Below, piece by piece: positions 45,975 through 58,150 of a stretch of DNA of 64,000 bases. Both the position numbers and the translations under genes were made by a program. Source of the DNA: Hymenolepis diminuta (lineage: Eukaryota > Platyhelminthes > Cestoda > Cyclophyllidea > Hymenolepididae); assembly GCA_900708905.1 (NCBI GenBank), contig CAADRB010000021.1:2243898-2307897 (forward strand). The letters run 5' to 3'. Under the pieces are notes generated by a model. That model was not told the origin of the DNA, searched no databases, and saw only the letters and a program-made list of their open reading frames with translations. The stretch's first letter is position 1; every line of letters starts with the position of its first letter.

Positions 45975-46330
45975 CACTAGTCTCTGAGATCTAATTATCT
46001 CGACTTAAAGTGCTTGATCCTGCTACAACCTTAATTTCCCCGTAGAATACCATCGTATGTCCTTAAGTGAAGTATTTTAATTAGCAGAATAAGCTGATTA
46101 AGTGTCCTTGAATGGTCGGCGTTATGGTTCAATTTCCCCGATTAGCTATATCTGGAACAGTTCCATTTGTTTATGCTACCCCGCTTCTATGAAACTGTGT
46201 ACAGCACCATTTTATCCACACAGAGGGGTAGAGACAGACTTATCGTTTATCATTTACTACCTGATCTCACACTTTCCTCTCATTTCCTCTGCCCCTCATC
46301 ATTCTCTTACCCTCTTGAACCACAAAAACA
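45975..46330 (+). repeat. Dispersed repeat, family 5, copy 2
   Basis: Same order of blocks as 21472: CTAATTATCTCGACT, TCCTGCTACAACCT, CATCGTATGTCCTTAAGTG, TATTTTAATTAGCAGAATAA, GTCCTTGAATG and a CCTCTCATTTCCTCTGCCCC tail. Same orientation. Confidence 0.7.
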
Positions 46331-49300
46331 CAATAATAAGAGTAAGTGTTAAGGTCACTGCGTAGTTTCCTTTCAAATTAAGATTGGTATAAGCATTATT
46401 GCTAATTTTATTTTCTGATCAAATTTTCTTATAAATTATTGAATTCTTTTCTAACTAATGCGTCTTGAAACTGCAGTGCCTCTGTTTCAAATTTTAGTTA
46501 AGTGCAAGAAAGGGTTAAGTGCTCATACAATATAAAAACGAAATCAAATTTCACCGCGAGTAGCTTAGGCGCCAGTGAAATAGTTCAAAAAGGTTCAATT
46601 TAAGCAATGCTGGAGGATAATTGAGTTACTCTTAGCTTGACTCTTACTGAGAATATTATTCTATTAAAATATGGCCATTATTTTAAGATTTTTTCACTCA
46701 AACAACGAAATATTGGCAGGGAATAGAAGTTTTAAAATTGCAGGAAATATTACTGAAACTTCAAAATTTATAATGAATTCGGCTTTTTTTTAATGCTAGA
46801 AGGTTCATTTATCTCTAAGTTCTTTAAACCGATTGGAAATGAAATAATTAGCATGATAATTAAAACAATTTTCGTATTATTTATCTTTTTCAGATCCCTT
46901 TGGAGAAATATTTTGCCGCAAAGTATTTTCCTTAAGACAAACATGAGATTTCCATTTGACTTTATGGGAGGACCAGTTTATTCCGAGCGTGACAGGTTTA
47001 AGTGAAGCAGACTTCAAAGTAATATATTACTGATAAGTACAAATGCAAGATTTTAAATAATAATGAGACTAAATATGTCCATTCTGGTTTTAAAAATTAG
47101 ATTCCATTTAGAAAACTTTATTATTAACGCTATTTATTAGAAATTGAGATGTAGTTTCCCAAAGTGTAGTGATGAGGTTAACCAGTGACCTTGAGCGACA
47201 TAGCTTACAATAATTTCATAACCTTCTGTTGAGGGATTCCACTTACTTTTCATAATTAAAAAAAGATTTTTATCATTATGAGTAGTAATGGTAATCTTTG
47301 AACTAGTTCTGACTAAGGTATTGCGAATTAGGTTGGTAGATTCTATCGGTATATTCCAGGGCCAGTATTCAACTATAGAGAAACTTAAACGTCATAGAAA
47401 AGGTTAATACGTGAAAGATCTTTCTTGTTCAAATACATCAAATGACCAAATGATCGTCTGTTGGTAGAAAAAATGTTCCATTTTTTTAGCTAAGATATGT
47501 TAATGATAATCAAATTCATAACTTGTGTACTAGGGGTAGAAGGAAAGCTTCTGCAAAGTCAACGCAAGATAGATCATTCAAGATACTGATAGCACGTTTA
47601 CTTTGATAGGGATTTTATTGATAAAGCAGCCAACAGTGGTGATTTCCGTCCCCAATAGTAAAAATCCTCTCATCAAGGAAAATTGGGTGGAAACCAAGGA
47701 ACTGCAAGGCTTTTGATTGCAAGCCAACGCTGACAGAAGAGAGATGTTTTTATACTTTCCAATGGGCTGTAATTCCACAGAAGTGACCAATAACAACGAA
47801 TTTCAGCAAGCTTTGTCTTATAAAGGACATGGGTGACCAAAATTTTACATATCCAATTGCTGATATCAACATTTAATGTGCGTATATTGAAGGGACTCTT
47901 AAAATGCATCAAATATAATGGGATATATTCTCCTGACCTGAGAAGTGGATCAGAAAAACTCCGTATCCGATAAACTAACTCTCTCTTATCTGTTCATTTT
48001 ATAAACTTGTGGCCATGCGACTATTTGTCCGATTAATTTACTGTATAATATCTTTGTAAATAAATAGATATATTATTTTTGTTATTACTAGTCTCAGAGC
48101 ATTATTGTTTGACGCTGTCAACGTTCTTTTCTCTCAAGCTGTGAGACCCTATTCCAGGCTATTTTTCAACAATGGTGGTAAAATTACATATATGCGATCA
48201 TTTTGAAGAAATTATTTTTTATAAATATCTCAAAAGCAGTGAACTAGAAGGATTTCAAAGTCTCCATTTTATTTATTTAAACAACATTATTTGTGTATAT
48301 CCACCTTTAATCCACATCATACTTACTCCAAAAGCAATCCTCTATTTTTTCATTTAACTTATTAGGAAGAAATCTGCCAGACTAATTTAAGACATTATTG
48401 CAACTAAATAATTATTACGGAACTATAAATAAAACCTCAATGTCATTAAATAAAATGCTATTTTTAACCTAAAAAAGCATTGTCTGACTAAAAAGGAGTC
48501 TATTTTTTGCCACGGAGAACTGTCTGACCAACATTATATAATTGCCATAATTTGAAGACTTAATAAATTGAAGTGGATTAATACTGCAAGTATTTTTAAA
48601 ACATTACCAAATTCAGAAAGAAAAATATGAAGTAGACCGATTATTATAAGGTGGCAGTGGGGGACAATAGAAAAAGAAAATCTCTCATTTAAAAATATTT
48701 GATTTGATGGGTTAATATTTGTGTACTTCAATTTTGAGTCCAATTCTGCTCAAATTAATTCTAGTCTTGTACTTACCATTTTGTTTCCAATTCATTCATT
48801 TCAAATTGGTTTTCTTCGTATTGACGATTTCGGTTCTAATTCTCGACCGAGTAAATTTTCGTCGTCATCTTTTGGATGACCCTGTTTACATTTTCATTGC
48901 ATTGTTTATGTGTCAGTCCCATGAAGAGAACGTGTTCTACTCCATTTCTTAATTGTATTCTGTTATCTCATTCTCCGGTACATTGAAGTCTAGTACTAAT
49001 GCTATGATTAGGGTTTAACGGTCTAGAGGTTTAATTTAAATTAACTTAAATTAAAATTTAAAATTTGAATTAAACAATATTGGAATCAAAATTTAGCAAA
49101 CTAATTGGAGATTATTTAAAAATGAAAATTCTAGGTAAGTTTTGAACTGGTAATGGACCTCTATTTCGGAAATAGATGAAAATACTTTTTACGTCGGTAA
49201 CTGATTAATGGTAAATCTCTTTAATTATATGTGGCGGGATTCTAAAGGGTGATAACAGTTAGCCCAAACAGTGAAGGCTCTTATTTTGTTCAATTTATGC

Positions 49301-49899
49301 ATTCGAGTTACACAATCTTAACTCAGTGGGAAGTTTACTATTTTAGGTTGCTCTTCTCTGTAGGATATCGTAACCGACGCTTAGACTCCCTTAGATATTG
49401 CCCTTGTTACAAATACGATCCAATAATACCACAATACAAAACCACCCAAACCGCTATATCAAAATAAGATGCACGTTCCAGTATCGATAGGTCCATTTAT
49501 CTTCTGCACCGTTTAAAACCGTAATGTACATAAATTTGTTCGATTAAAAGGGAACTAAGAGAAACAGGAATAAAAAGGTGGAAGATAAAGAACCCTGCAT
49601 ATGGAGTTATTGTGGAGAAAATATCATTTCTTATACGTAAAATTTACGCTCTGTCATTCTTATATAATAGAAAACATTTCTTAAGTACTGATTTCACAGA
49701 GATTTCGTCTATTGCATTTACTGTGAGGTCTAATAAATAATAAAATAATAAAAATAAAAATTAATAAATAGTAAAATATACCAGTTAATAATATTGATAA
49801 TTTTAAAATCTAGCTGTCCCACTTCTGCTCTGTTAAGAGTGCAAGCTGTTGAATATCATGCAGGAAAATTTTGACTCCTTGAACATTGGTAGAGAAAAT

Positions 49900-50180
49900 G
49901 GATTAAAGTGATAAGTTTGATCATCTGGACGTGCTGGTTAATAAACACTGGACATTTCACCAAACATTTGCAGCGATTCATAAAACGAATCACAAAATTC
50001 AGATTCTGGTACATGAATTACCTATTTCATAAACATTCCACAACCCGAATCGAGTCCAAATTCAACCAAAAAAATTAATTGATGTAAGACTCTTTCATAA
50101 GTCAACGTTGTTCTCAACACCTTTTGTGCCCCTCCGGTTTGTCACTTGTTAAAATTGATGTTAGCCACAACGATGCAGAA
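49900..50180 (+). repeat. Dispersed repeat, family 2, copy 3
   Basis: Collinear with 18970-19270 through GGTTAATAAACACTGGACAT, CAGCGATTCATAAAACGAAT, CACAACCCGAATCGAG and GTAAGACTCTTTCAT. It is followed within about 100 nt by an inverted copy. Confidence 0.6.
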
Positions 50181-50274
50181 GATTTACTATTCCTAATTGT
50201 GTGGAAGCAACTGGAATCAGTTAACAGGAGGGAGTCAGAAAGATGTTTAGAGCAACGCAAAGGTATCGACGGGT

Positions 50275-50415
50275 CTTACTTCATTTGTTTTGAGTGAATT
50301 TATTTACTCACATCCCAAATTTCAAATTTTATGATTCGTCCACTGGGTTGCAACAGATGCCCGTCTGATGCGTCTAGAGCTTAGTCACGAAGGTCGGCAT
50401 TGACACTTCAATTAA
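50275..50415 (-). repeat. Dispersed repeat, family 2, inverted copy
   Basis: The complement carries GGGCATCTGTTGCAACCCAG followed by GGACGAATCATAAAATTTG, matching TTACCCAGCGATCTTAGTG and GACGAATCATGAAATTTGG of copy 2. Together with copy 3 it forms a potential fold-back structure. Confidence 0.5.
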
Positions 50416-51301
50416 ATTTTTCTCCCCAAGGTTGAGTAAACGAAGTGATCATGAGATTTTAGCATAATTAATATCTACTTATAAAACTGCCAAACGACTG
50501 CGTATTTTTATATCAGAAATTTAGTAGGGCACTAGAAAATAATTTTATAAATTTAAAACTCTAGATGGTGGATATTTTTGAAATTAAATGTAATTCAACA
50601 AGTCCATTCATTAACAAACATATAAGGAGCACATTTCACTAAAAAGTAGATAGCTTTTTATAATTTTGGATTAGCTTTAAAAAAATTTCCCAGTTTAATT
50701 TCTTCCAGTTTAACTCCTGTTCGTATCAAGTGGAGGAGATACCCAATTTTGTAATCTTTTACATAGAAAATCTTAAACCTCAGTTGTTTTCACCGTCTTT
50801 TAATTTTTTCAAAGATCGGAAATAGAACACCTTGTAAATAAATAAATGATAAAAATACCAGAGACTCATTTCTTGTTTTCACTAATAAAATTATTATTCA
50901 TGCCAAAGAAAATATTAATTTGTGGAAATTATAATTTCATATTGTTTAGCTCCTAATTAAAGGATGGAATCTTTTGTTTTCGCTATGCAAAGTTTATTTA
51001 CAAGTTCGGTTAAATTATTTGTTATTTATTACTGGAAAGAGATTTTCTCCTTTCTCTTGGAGTGCGGGAATGGCAGATGTTTATTGTTTACCTCAGAACA
51101 ATAAGATTCCACCAATTTTTGAATGAATAAATGACAATGCCAAATGCTTCGCTGTCTAGTTGCTTAGAGAATGGCCACTTAATAGGAGTTTTGTTGCTAG
51201 AATAAAGAACAATTTTAAAACGGTTCTTTTTCTGCCACAACAAACAATGGGTTGGGATTAAATTCTTTAATTGATTTAATCAATCTCATTATAATTTACA
51301 T

Positions 51302-51490
51302 TTAAAAAAACCTATTGAGAATCTTGATCAAATGTTTTGGTGCATTTTGCAAGAAACTTATTGGCTTCATTTCTGGAACTCTGGCTTTCGATTTTTGAAT
51401 TTCCGTGCTCACATCTAAATATAGAAGACCACTTGTGAAGAAGGCATCGTTGCAATTATTGGCTAATCGGGCAGTCAAACACTTATCCAA
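51302..51490 (-). repeat. Dispersed repeat, family 3, copy 2 (open 62-codon segment)
   Basis: Open on the minus strand: LTARLANNCNDAF, SGLLYLDVSTEIQKSK, then MKPISFLQNAPKHLIKIL. Conserved positions shared with the copy at 35.1 kb are TA-LAN-C, F--SGL-YLD and TE. This copy has no stop in the shared part. Likely a retroposed or decayed coding fragment; the parent protein is not recognised. Confidence 0.5.
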
Positions 51491-52307
51491 AATTTAATCC
51501 CAGATAAGACAATTTATTTATGTAATAAAACCCCACCATTTGAGCTAAAACTGTTCTTCCTTCTTCTTCCTTGGTTCTGAATAGTTGTAGCTGTGTTCAA
51601 AGCTAATAAAGAGCTCATTTCATAGCAAACACATTTTCTTATTAAATTTTGAAGGCCAGGACTGTGTGAATAAAAAGATGTCTGAGGACTGAAATAGGTG
51701 CAGTTGGAGGATAGGTATTCCAGCCTTCTAAAATGTTTATACTACCCAATGGAGTTTTTGCAAAGTTTGAGAATGAAAATAAAAATAGTATGAAATAATG
51801 AATAATGATCTGTTTTATAAAGTTAGTTTACGTTATGCCGGCGATATGAGCGGATGCTTCGTAATCTAAAGTTTGAGAAAAATTTAGCCAATAGGCTATA
51901 ATATTTTCCTTTGTATATGACCTAGATCAAATTAGAAAAGCTGTCTTGCTATCAGCCTGATTCATTTACAACTAAATGCATCCTTTTCATTAGTCTCACA
52001 CTAATAGATAAACATCACTCTGAACATCACGATTAGATTAATACATAAATCGACGATAGTTGAATCGTATTATTTATCGTTGGCTATGGAAATCCAGAAG
52101 TAGGTCATCTGAATTTATCTTAATGAAAATGTCCCCCATATGAAAATTTTTTTATCTCGATAAATACTCTATTTTCCTTTTCACGGTAAAGATTGCCCTA
52201 AGGCCAGAACTAACAGCTTGAAAATTCAAAAATGGCTCTGTTTGGGTACTTCTTAAAGGACTTTGCAGACTTAGTGCTTAATTCATGCTAGGTTTGTCAT
52301 GTGATGC

Positions 52308-52425
52308 TCTGGTGGGGCAGTTGTCAACGTGTCCGTTTGGTGCAACGCCCGCCAATGCCGCCCGGTGAGCGGAACGGCCAGTTCAGGTAATAAAGGAGCT
52401 GACCAAATTCGAGTTTCTCCTTGAA
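52308..52425 (+). mobile_element. tRNA-derived SINE, copy C
   Basis: GGTGGGGCAGTTGTCAACGT at the head and GGTAATAAAGGAGCTGACC near the tail align with copy B (GGTGGTGCAGCGATCAACGT, GGCTAATAAAAAGCGTGG). The middle has a CG-rich GCCCGCCAATGCCGCCCGG stretch not seen in the others, and the central part appears shortened. Confidence 0.55.
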
Positions 52426-54577
52426 GAATCTTCATGATACCACCACCTAATTCATGATCAAAATTAAAAAGGCTCTCCTATACAAACTTTGAAATTATAA
52501 TAATTGTATATTGGCTAAAAGCTCTACTAAAATGAGGATGCGAGTGGTGCAACCACTCATTCCTTAAATTCGCACAATTTTTGTTGTTAGCTTCCTTCTG
52601 CCATAAGAAAACTTGGAGCTGGATCATGATTAATACAATCGCAAAGCTTCTAGAGTTTTTAAATCTCCGTTCACGAAAATCAGCGGGGTTTTTTACAATT
52701 GTCTTTAAAAATGTGCTCCTATTGGAACGAAATTCCCATTTTCAGAATATGTTAAAACATAGAGACGCAAATTAAAACTTAAGCTCCACAGATTTTCTTG
52801 CTTGTCAAAAAAGACAACTTCATATTTACCCCCCTCCTTATTTGGTAACAGTAATGTCTAAATTTATGCATCCTTGTTTCCAAATCTTAATTATAATAAA
52901 AATTATTTGATCAGTTGTCAGTGGAATGGACGTATATTATGATTTGAGTTGCACGAATACAATTAAGTGAATTATTCATTGTTGGAGCTTGGCTATGGGA
53001 TTTCTCAAAGGAATCTGCTGACAAAGAAGAATCTATTATGAAGAGGATTTGTAACCCTTATAATGATGGCTAAAGACGCATAGCAAAAGTCATTTTGCAT
53101 TTTCTTCCTTTTCTTTGTGCCAAGAGATATTCTGCTGCATATGCCAATAGCGTCCTACCCCAAATAATAAAACCCATCCGCTTAGTGTTTTGCAATGTTT
53201 TTTTACTCAGAAATATTGTTTGCCACTCCTATATTGATATAAGTTAACTGTTGCTGAATTTTATCAACAAATGTTGTCAACGCACTTCTATTAAAAGCAC
53301 TGTTTACGGGGTAAAACACCTGTTTCTTAAAACCACTTCAAATGATGATAAATGCGTAGTTTCATTCGAAACAAATCATTTTCCTGTTTATTTAGTCATT
53401 ATTGGGCATATCTTTATATATACTCCAGTTTGTAATCTTTAACACATGGGCAGAATAAAAGGTCGGACCTCGTTACCAAGCAGATGTATTAGAAGAGATG
53501 AGAGACGATCGAAATGGTTAAAGCAGTCTGTTTTTACTGGCTATTTCGGTGATCAGGTGTGTGCAACAGTGATATCTATATATATCATTCAGAATGAAAT
53601 ATGCATTTGAATAAAAATAGAGATACTTTCGGATCATTGAAAGTCCCTCGGATGAAACATCTTAGCAACATACGCTCAGGATTATTTTTATTATAACCTA
53701 CAGAAATCCAAAAGAATTTTACGATTTTTCATTGCTAAAAAGCAGCTGAAATCGAATAAGTAAAGTTCAGTAACCAATAGGGCAAGTGGATGGAAGAGTG
53801 AATGTCAAAAGTGTAATTTCATTTGATTTTGGAATATGGGTTGTAGAATTCACTTAATGGGCTATTAACTGCTCCCCATTTTGAAAGTTAAATTTCATTT
53901 TTCGTCCCATGCATTATTGATTAAATTCTTCACCAAATCTTTAATACATGTAAGATATCAAATTTTGCATTGTTATACGTAATAAATGAATTTAAACTTG
54001 TTGTATTAGATAATATGAACTTAAATTCTTTACGATCCTCCTAATTCTTTCGATTGAACACTTTTTATTTATCGTTAAATAGGGAAACATGACATTTTCA
54101 TAATCATTTTCTTGACATTATGGGCATAAAAGAGTTAATTGTGTTAAAAACAAAATTCTCGTCTCTAGTTTTAATTTAACTCACTTAATTTTTTAATGCC
54201 TGTTCATTGTTAATTTTCAAATCTCCTAAATGTATGTTAATAATAAAGTTTTGTCAAATGGAAGTTAATTTAAAAAGTTGGCGTTAATTAGACGTCAAAT
54301 TTAATTATAAACTTGATGTCGGTTTAAGTAAAATGTTATTAATTTTTTTATTGCTTTTAATTTTAATGGAAAAATCATTTCTATATTTGGAAAACGAAAC
54401 GACGTATTTTTAATATCTTAACTTTCAATTTTATTTCAAAATGCCAATAGCTCATTGAGGTTACCTGACCTAAAATTTTCATATTTCTTGATATGCTATA
54501 AACCAGCTGTCTTTATGCAGATAATTCGTGTCATCTTCACTGAAGTTCTTCATTCTCGTGGATATATGCGTATTTTA

Positions 54578-54700
54578 TCATATCCTTTAAGAGTTAGTCC
54601 TTATCGCCTCAAACCGCTATCCATAATCACCAACCTACGACCCCGGATTATTTACAGAGAGTTGTGACTGGTGACATGAATAACTGGAGATGAGATGCTT
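54578..54700 (+). repeat. Dispersed repeat, family 4, copy 2
   Basis: CATATCCTTTAAGAGTTAGT, CTTATCGCCTC, ACCCCGGATTATTTAC and CTGGTGACATGAATAAC match the copy in the CCDC146-like intron (3281) in order. Confidence 0.5.
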
Positions 54701-54984
54701 GATTAATTTTCCATTCACTAGGGGGTGAGGTTTTATAAAACCTTCAATTCATTCGGTTTAGAAAGCCATTATTCTGAACGCTTCCAAAGCGTAGTATACT
54801 TCAATCAACTTTGGTGGATCAATTGTCGTTAGGACGATTATGTATACCCTGTTGAGTAGCTGCAGTTACATTTGTTATAATTAAACTTGTAATTTCCAAG
54901 TTCATTCAGGAAAGTGTTTTACAACGTTCATCTTGGGCAGAAGGTGACATCAGGGATATATTGTTACCTCTCTATCTTGCCTAG

Positions 54985-55065
54985 AATGAGTGCCCGCTGA
55001 TGGGAATCAAATCCGAGATAACTGACATGGCAGACGTGTACGGTGACCCATGTGCTGTCGACGCA
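54985..55065 (-). mobile_element. tRNA-like SINE head, inverted fragment
   Basis: On the complement: CAGCACATGGGTCACCGTAC (A-box-like) and TCGGATTTGATTCCCATCAG (close to a B box). The SINE body is not recognisable beyond it. Confidence 0.45.
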
Positions 55066-57769
55066 GATCTATTATTTATATTTACATTTTCCTTATAAGA
55101 CTATTCCTTATCGATTTTGCTATTTTCTCCTGGTATTGTACTAGCTGTCACTATAAGAGTACTCAAAGCATTACTTCTTTTGTATGGAATTTAGGAAACG
55201 GAGCATGCGTTTCAACAACTGTACCCTTCAGATTTTCAGCCAGTTGCATCATTCTGTAAGTGGCTGTAAAATGATAAAATGATCGTGATGGCATACTCAA
55301 ACATTACTTTCGATCATTTTTTCAGATATTATGGACATCGCCGGGGCCAGAAACAAGTGGTTCAAATTTTGAACAAAATGAACATTAAAAAGTGAATTTT
55401 AAACGTTTGAGAAAGTACGCATCTCAACGCTTTCAGAATTTGAATAAAACTTACTTCTTGATGTCTTAACTTCAGTGTCTATTTCCTCTTCTCCATATTC
55501 CGGTGTTTTTATATTATCAAACCTTATGAATAAGCAAAAGCTTCCTGCTTTATCTGTTGGTAGAATTTTATGGCCTATAATAGATGTTATATTACTAAAA
55601 GACACAATAAAATCAAAGTAATAACAAATATTATTATTACTAACGTCCATCCTTGCTCTTCTAGTAAGTGGTGCCGTCAACTGCATTAGCTAAGATAGGT
55701 TAATAGAGAGTTTTCGAGATTGGAATTCTGAATCGTAGAGGCTTCACGATTCTATCATCTATACGAGATGAGAGAGAAAAAACACTTCCCTACATCGGGT
55801 TCGGAGTTAGTCGCTTATTTCAATCTCCTTGTGTGACTTAGTTACTTTTGAAACCTTTGTCTTTGCTTTGACGGACTTGAACGTTCAAATTATATGCGGA
55901 ATTAAGAATTTAATTTTTATTCTCCTCCTGTAAATAAATGTAGTTGCGTGCGTTATTTATTATTGCACTTTTAATTCTCCATTCTTTTTATTATGGCTTC
56001 CTTTGACCGCACAATTTAATTTCAGTATACCACAGACTTTTCCTCTTTGTTATTTATTTCCAACTAATTATCTAATATTATTGTTAAAATTACTTTTTAA
56101 AATATTGTATCAGAGTAAGTAATAATATGCAGGGACACATTTTTAACTACTTAAATGAGTATTGTACAATATTTTAAAATGTATTTTAACTTGTAAATAA
56201 ATTTTAAAAATTATACAACACTTGATTATTTAATGTTTTTTGCAATTGTATTATTTATTTTTTCCCATTTTGATTTTCGTCTTCACCAAGAATTCTTTTT
56301 ATTCTGCTGTCTTATGTAAGAGGCATTTGAAAGAATTTGCTTTAACCTTTTATAGACATGAGACATTTTCTGTCAACTACTTCAAATCGTTGTGCATTTA
56401 TGGCAATAAAATAGTTTGTTGAAAGTATTTTTTGCTATGATTTGTTCGGAACAAGTTTTAAGTAATTAATTTTCTTAATAAAATTTAAAATTATTACAGA
56501 ACAAAGAACAAATAGCAACAGTTTAAAATTAGTACTTAAATCTAAATTCACTGAATTGAGCTACCATTATCTTTAGCAAACTCGTTTCACCTTTTGTAAT
56601 TAGGGTCTATGAATTCATCACAAATAAACTGGAAATGTTTATGAATAGGCGATCATAAAAATGTGAATGAACTCAGTGACTCAGTGCCTGCGTAATCTCA
56701 CACACGTAGATCGTAAGACTCCTGTTGTAAAAATTTGACTCTTGTGGCCTCTTCCATGTTCTTCGTCTCGTCTTAAGTTACCGCTCTGTTTCTTCCTACT
56801 GAGATTCGTCTTTTCTCTCTCTCCTTCTCCAAATTTCTTGAATTTTAACTGCTACTTTTCAATAAATTCTTGTCAACTCTAGACCCTCCATTTTTAATCT
56901 GGGAGTTATTGTTGACTGTAGGCTGGTCTACACAATTACGTGAACCCCAGTTCTTACCCATGTTTACCGGCAAACATAACCAATAGAGAGAAATTATGTG
57001 GTTATTTAGATTGCTAAATGCAAATACAATCATAAAAGGTAAAATTTTAATCACCAATTCCAATAAGAAGCAAAAACGAGTGATTAAATGAATAAGAAAT
57101 TCTTTTAGTTCCTAATGAATGCATTTTCATTAAACATATATTGTTAAGGGAGAAGAGGAAGAGGATTACAGAATTCTTCAACTTGGCAGCCTCTATTTTC
57201 GCAGTTATTTTAAACTTGCAGTGTTGGTTATTTTGATGCGCTCAACTGTATATTTGTGTGCATATCCAGTTATTTATTGCCTAATTAGTGACTTCACTCA
57301 TTTACTTTCACCCATACCGCAAGCCAAATTGGCAGAGATCATAAACTTAAACTGATTTATGGTTGACTATAAAATTTGTCGGGATGCGCTCACACACATG
57401 ATTAACAGGCCAGTGATATTATTCGAAATTTATTTATAGCAACAATGCAGCACCAACATTCTCCTCCAATCTTGTTTGCTTGCGTGATTGCATTCAGGCT
57501 GAACCACACATAAATATAATCTGAAGCGCGGAAATTGAAAGTATGTTTGTTTTACCGAAAATGATAAGAAAATATTTGAATTCAAGTTAGCCGTTGTTTT
57601 TTTGCTTACTCATCTAGGCTAGTTTTACCTATCTGTTCAGGGGGAAAAAATACACTGAGTTAGCTCAATCAATCAATAGTTCAAGTGAAGCTGAACATAT
57701 CAAGCTCTATTAAAAAGGCATCATTTTTAATACTTCTCCCAGATAGAGTAGTAGCATCACAGAATCTCT

Positions 57770-57850
57770 TCGGTGGGAGATCACAAGTCTGTCGACCTCT
57801 TTATTAGCTAGGTTTAATCAGTGAGGTTTGCTGTTCCACTATTATTATGT
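57770..57850 (-). mobile_element. SINE 3' segment, inverted fragment
   Basis: The complement reads AAACCTCACTGATTAAACCT then AGCTAATAAAGAGG, matching AACCACACTGATTAAATCTGG and CTAATAAAAAGCG of copy B. Confidence 0.5.
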
Positions 57851-57924
57851 CTGCAGATGAGAATCCACAAAATTAGTCGGTTAACAAAAGTTTAACAGAT
57901 ATAAAAAAAGATACATATAAAGAT

Positions 57925-58150
57925 ATAAAGAAAAAAATGCTGAAATCAACTTCAAGGCATCAAAAACTCTTTTTTCATTTGCCATTTCGATTCGGGTTGA
58001 ACAGTATTTGATAAATGCGAGTTGACATTTCGACGTTTAAATTGCATGTTTTAGCCTCCGGATTGTAGCAGATGCTTTTCTATGACGTTCAGTGCTTATT
58101 GACCTGTATTTTGATCATACTGGTTGATCTATCCACATCTACTCAATTTC
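57925..58150 (-). repeat. Dispersed repeat, family 2, inverted copy
   Basis: The complement contains AGGTCAATAAGCACTGAACG and later TTCAACCCGAATCGAAATG, matching GGTCAATAAGCACTTGACAT and CAACCCGAATCGAGTCC of copies 2 and 3. Confidence 0.55.

Noticed and set aside
47578..47912. Two overlapping minus-strand frames of 72 and 79 codons
   Set aside because: All three minus frames look partly open here; no motif, repeat partner or splice site favours any.
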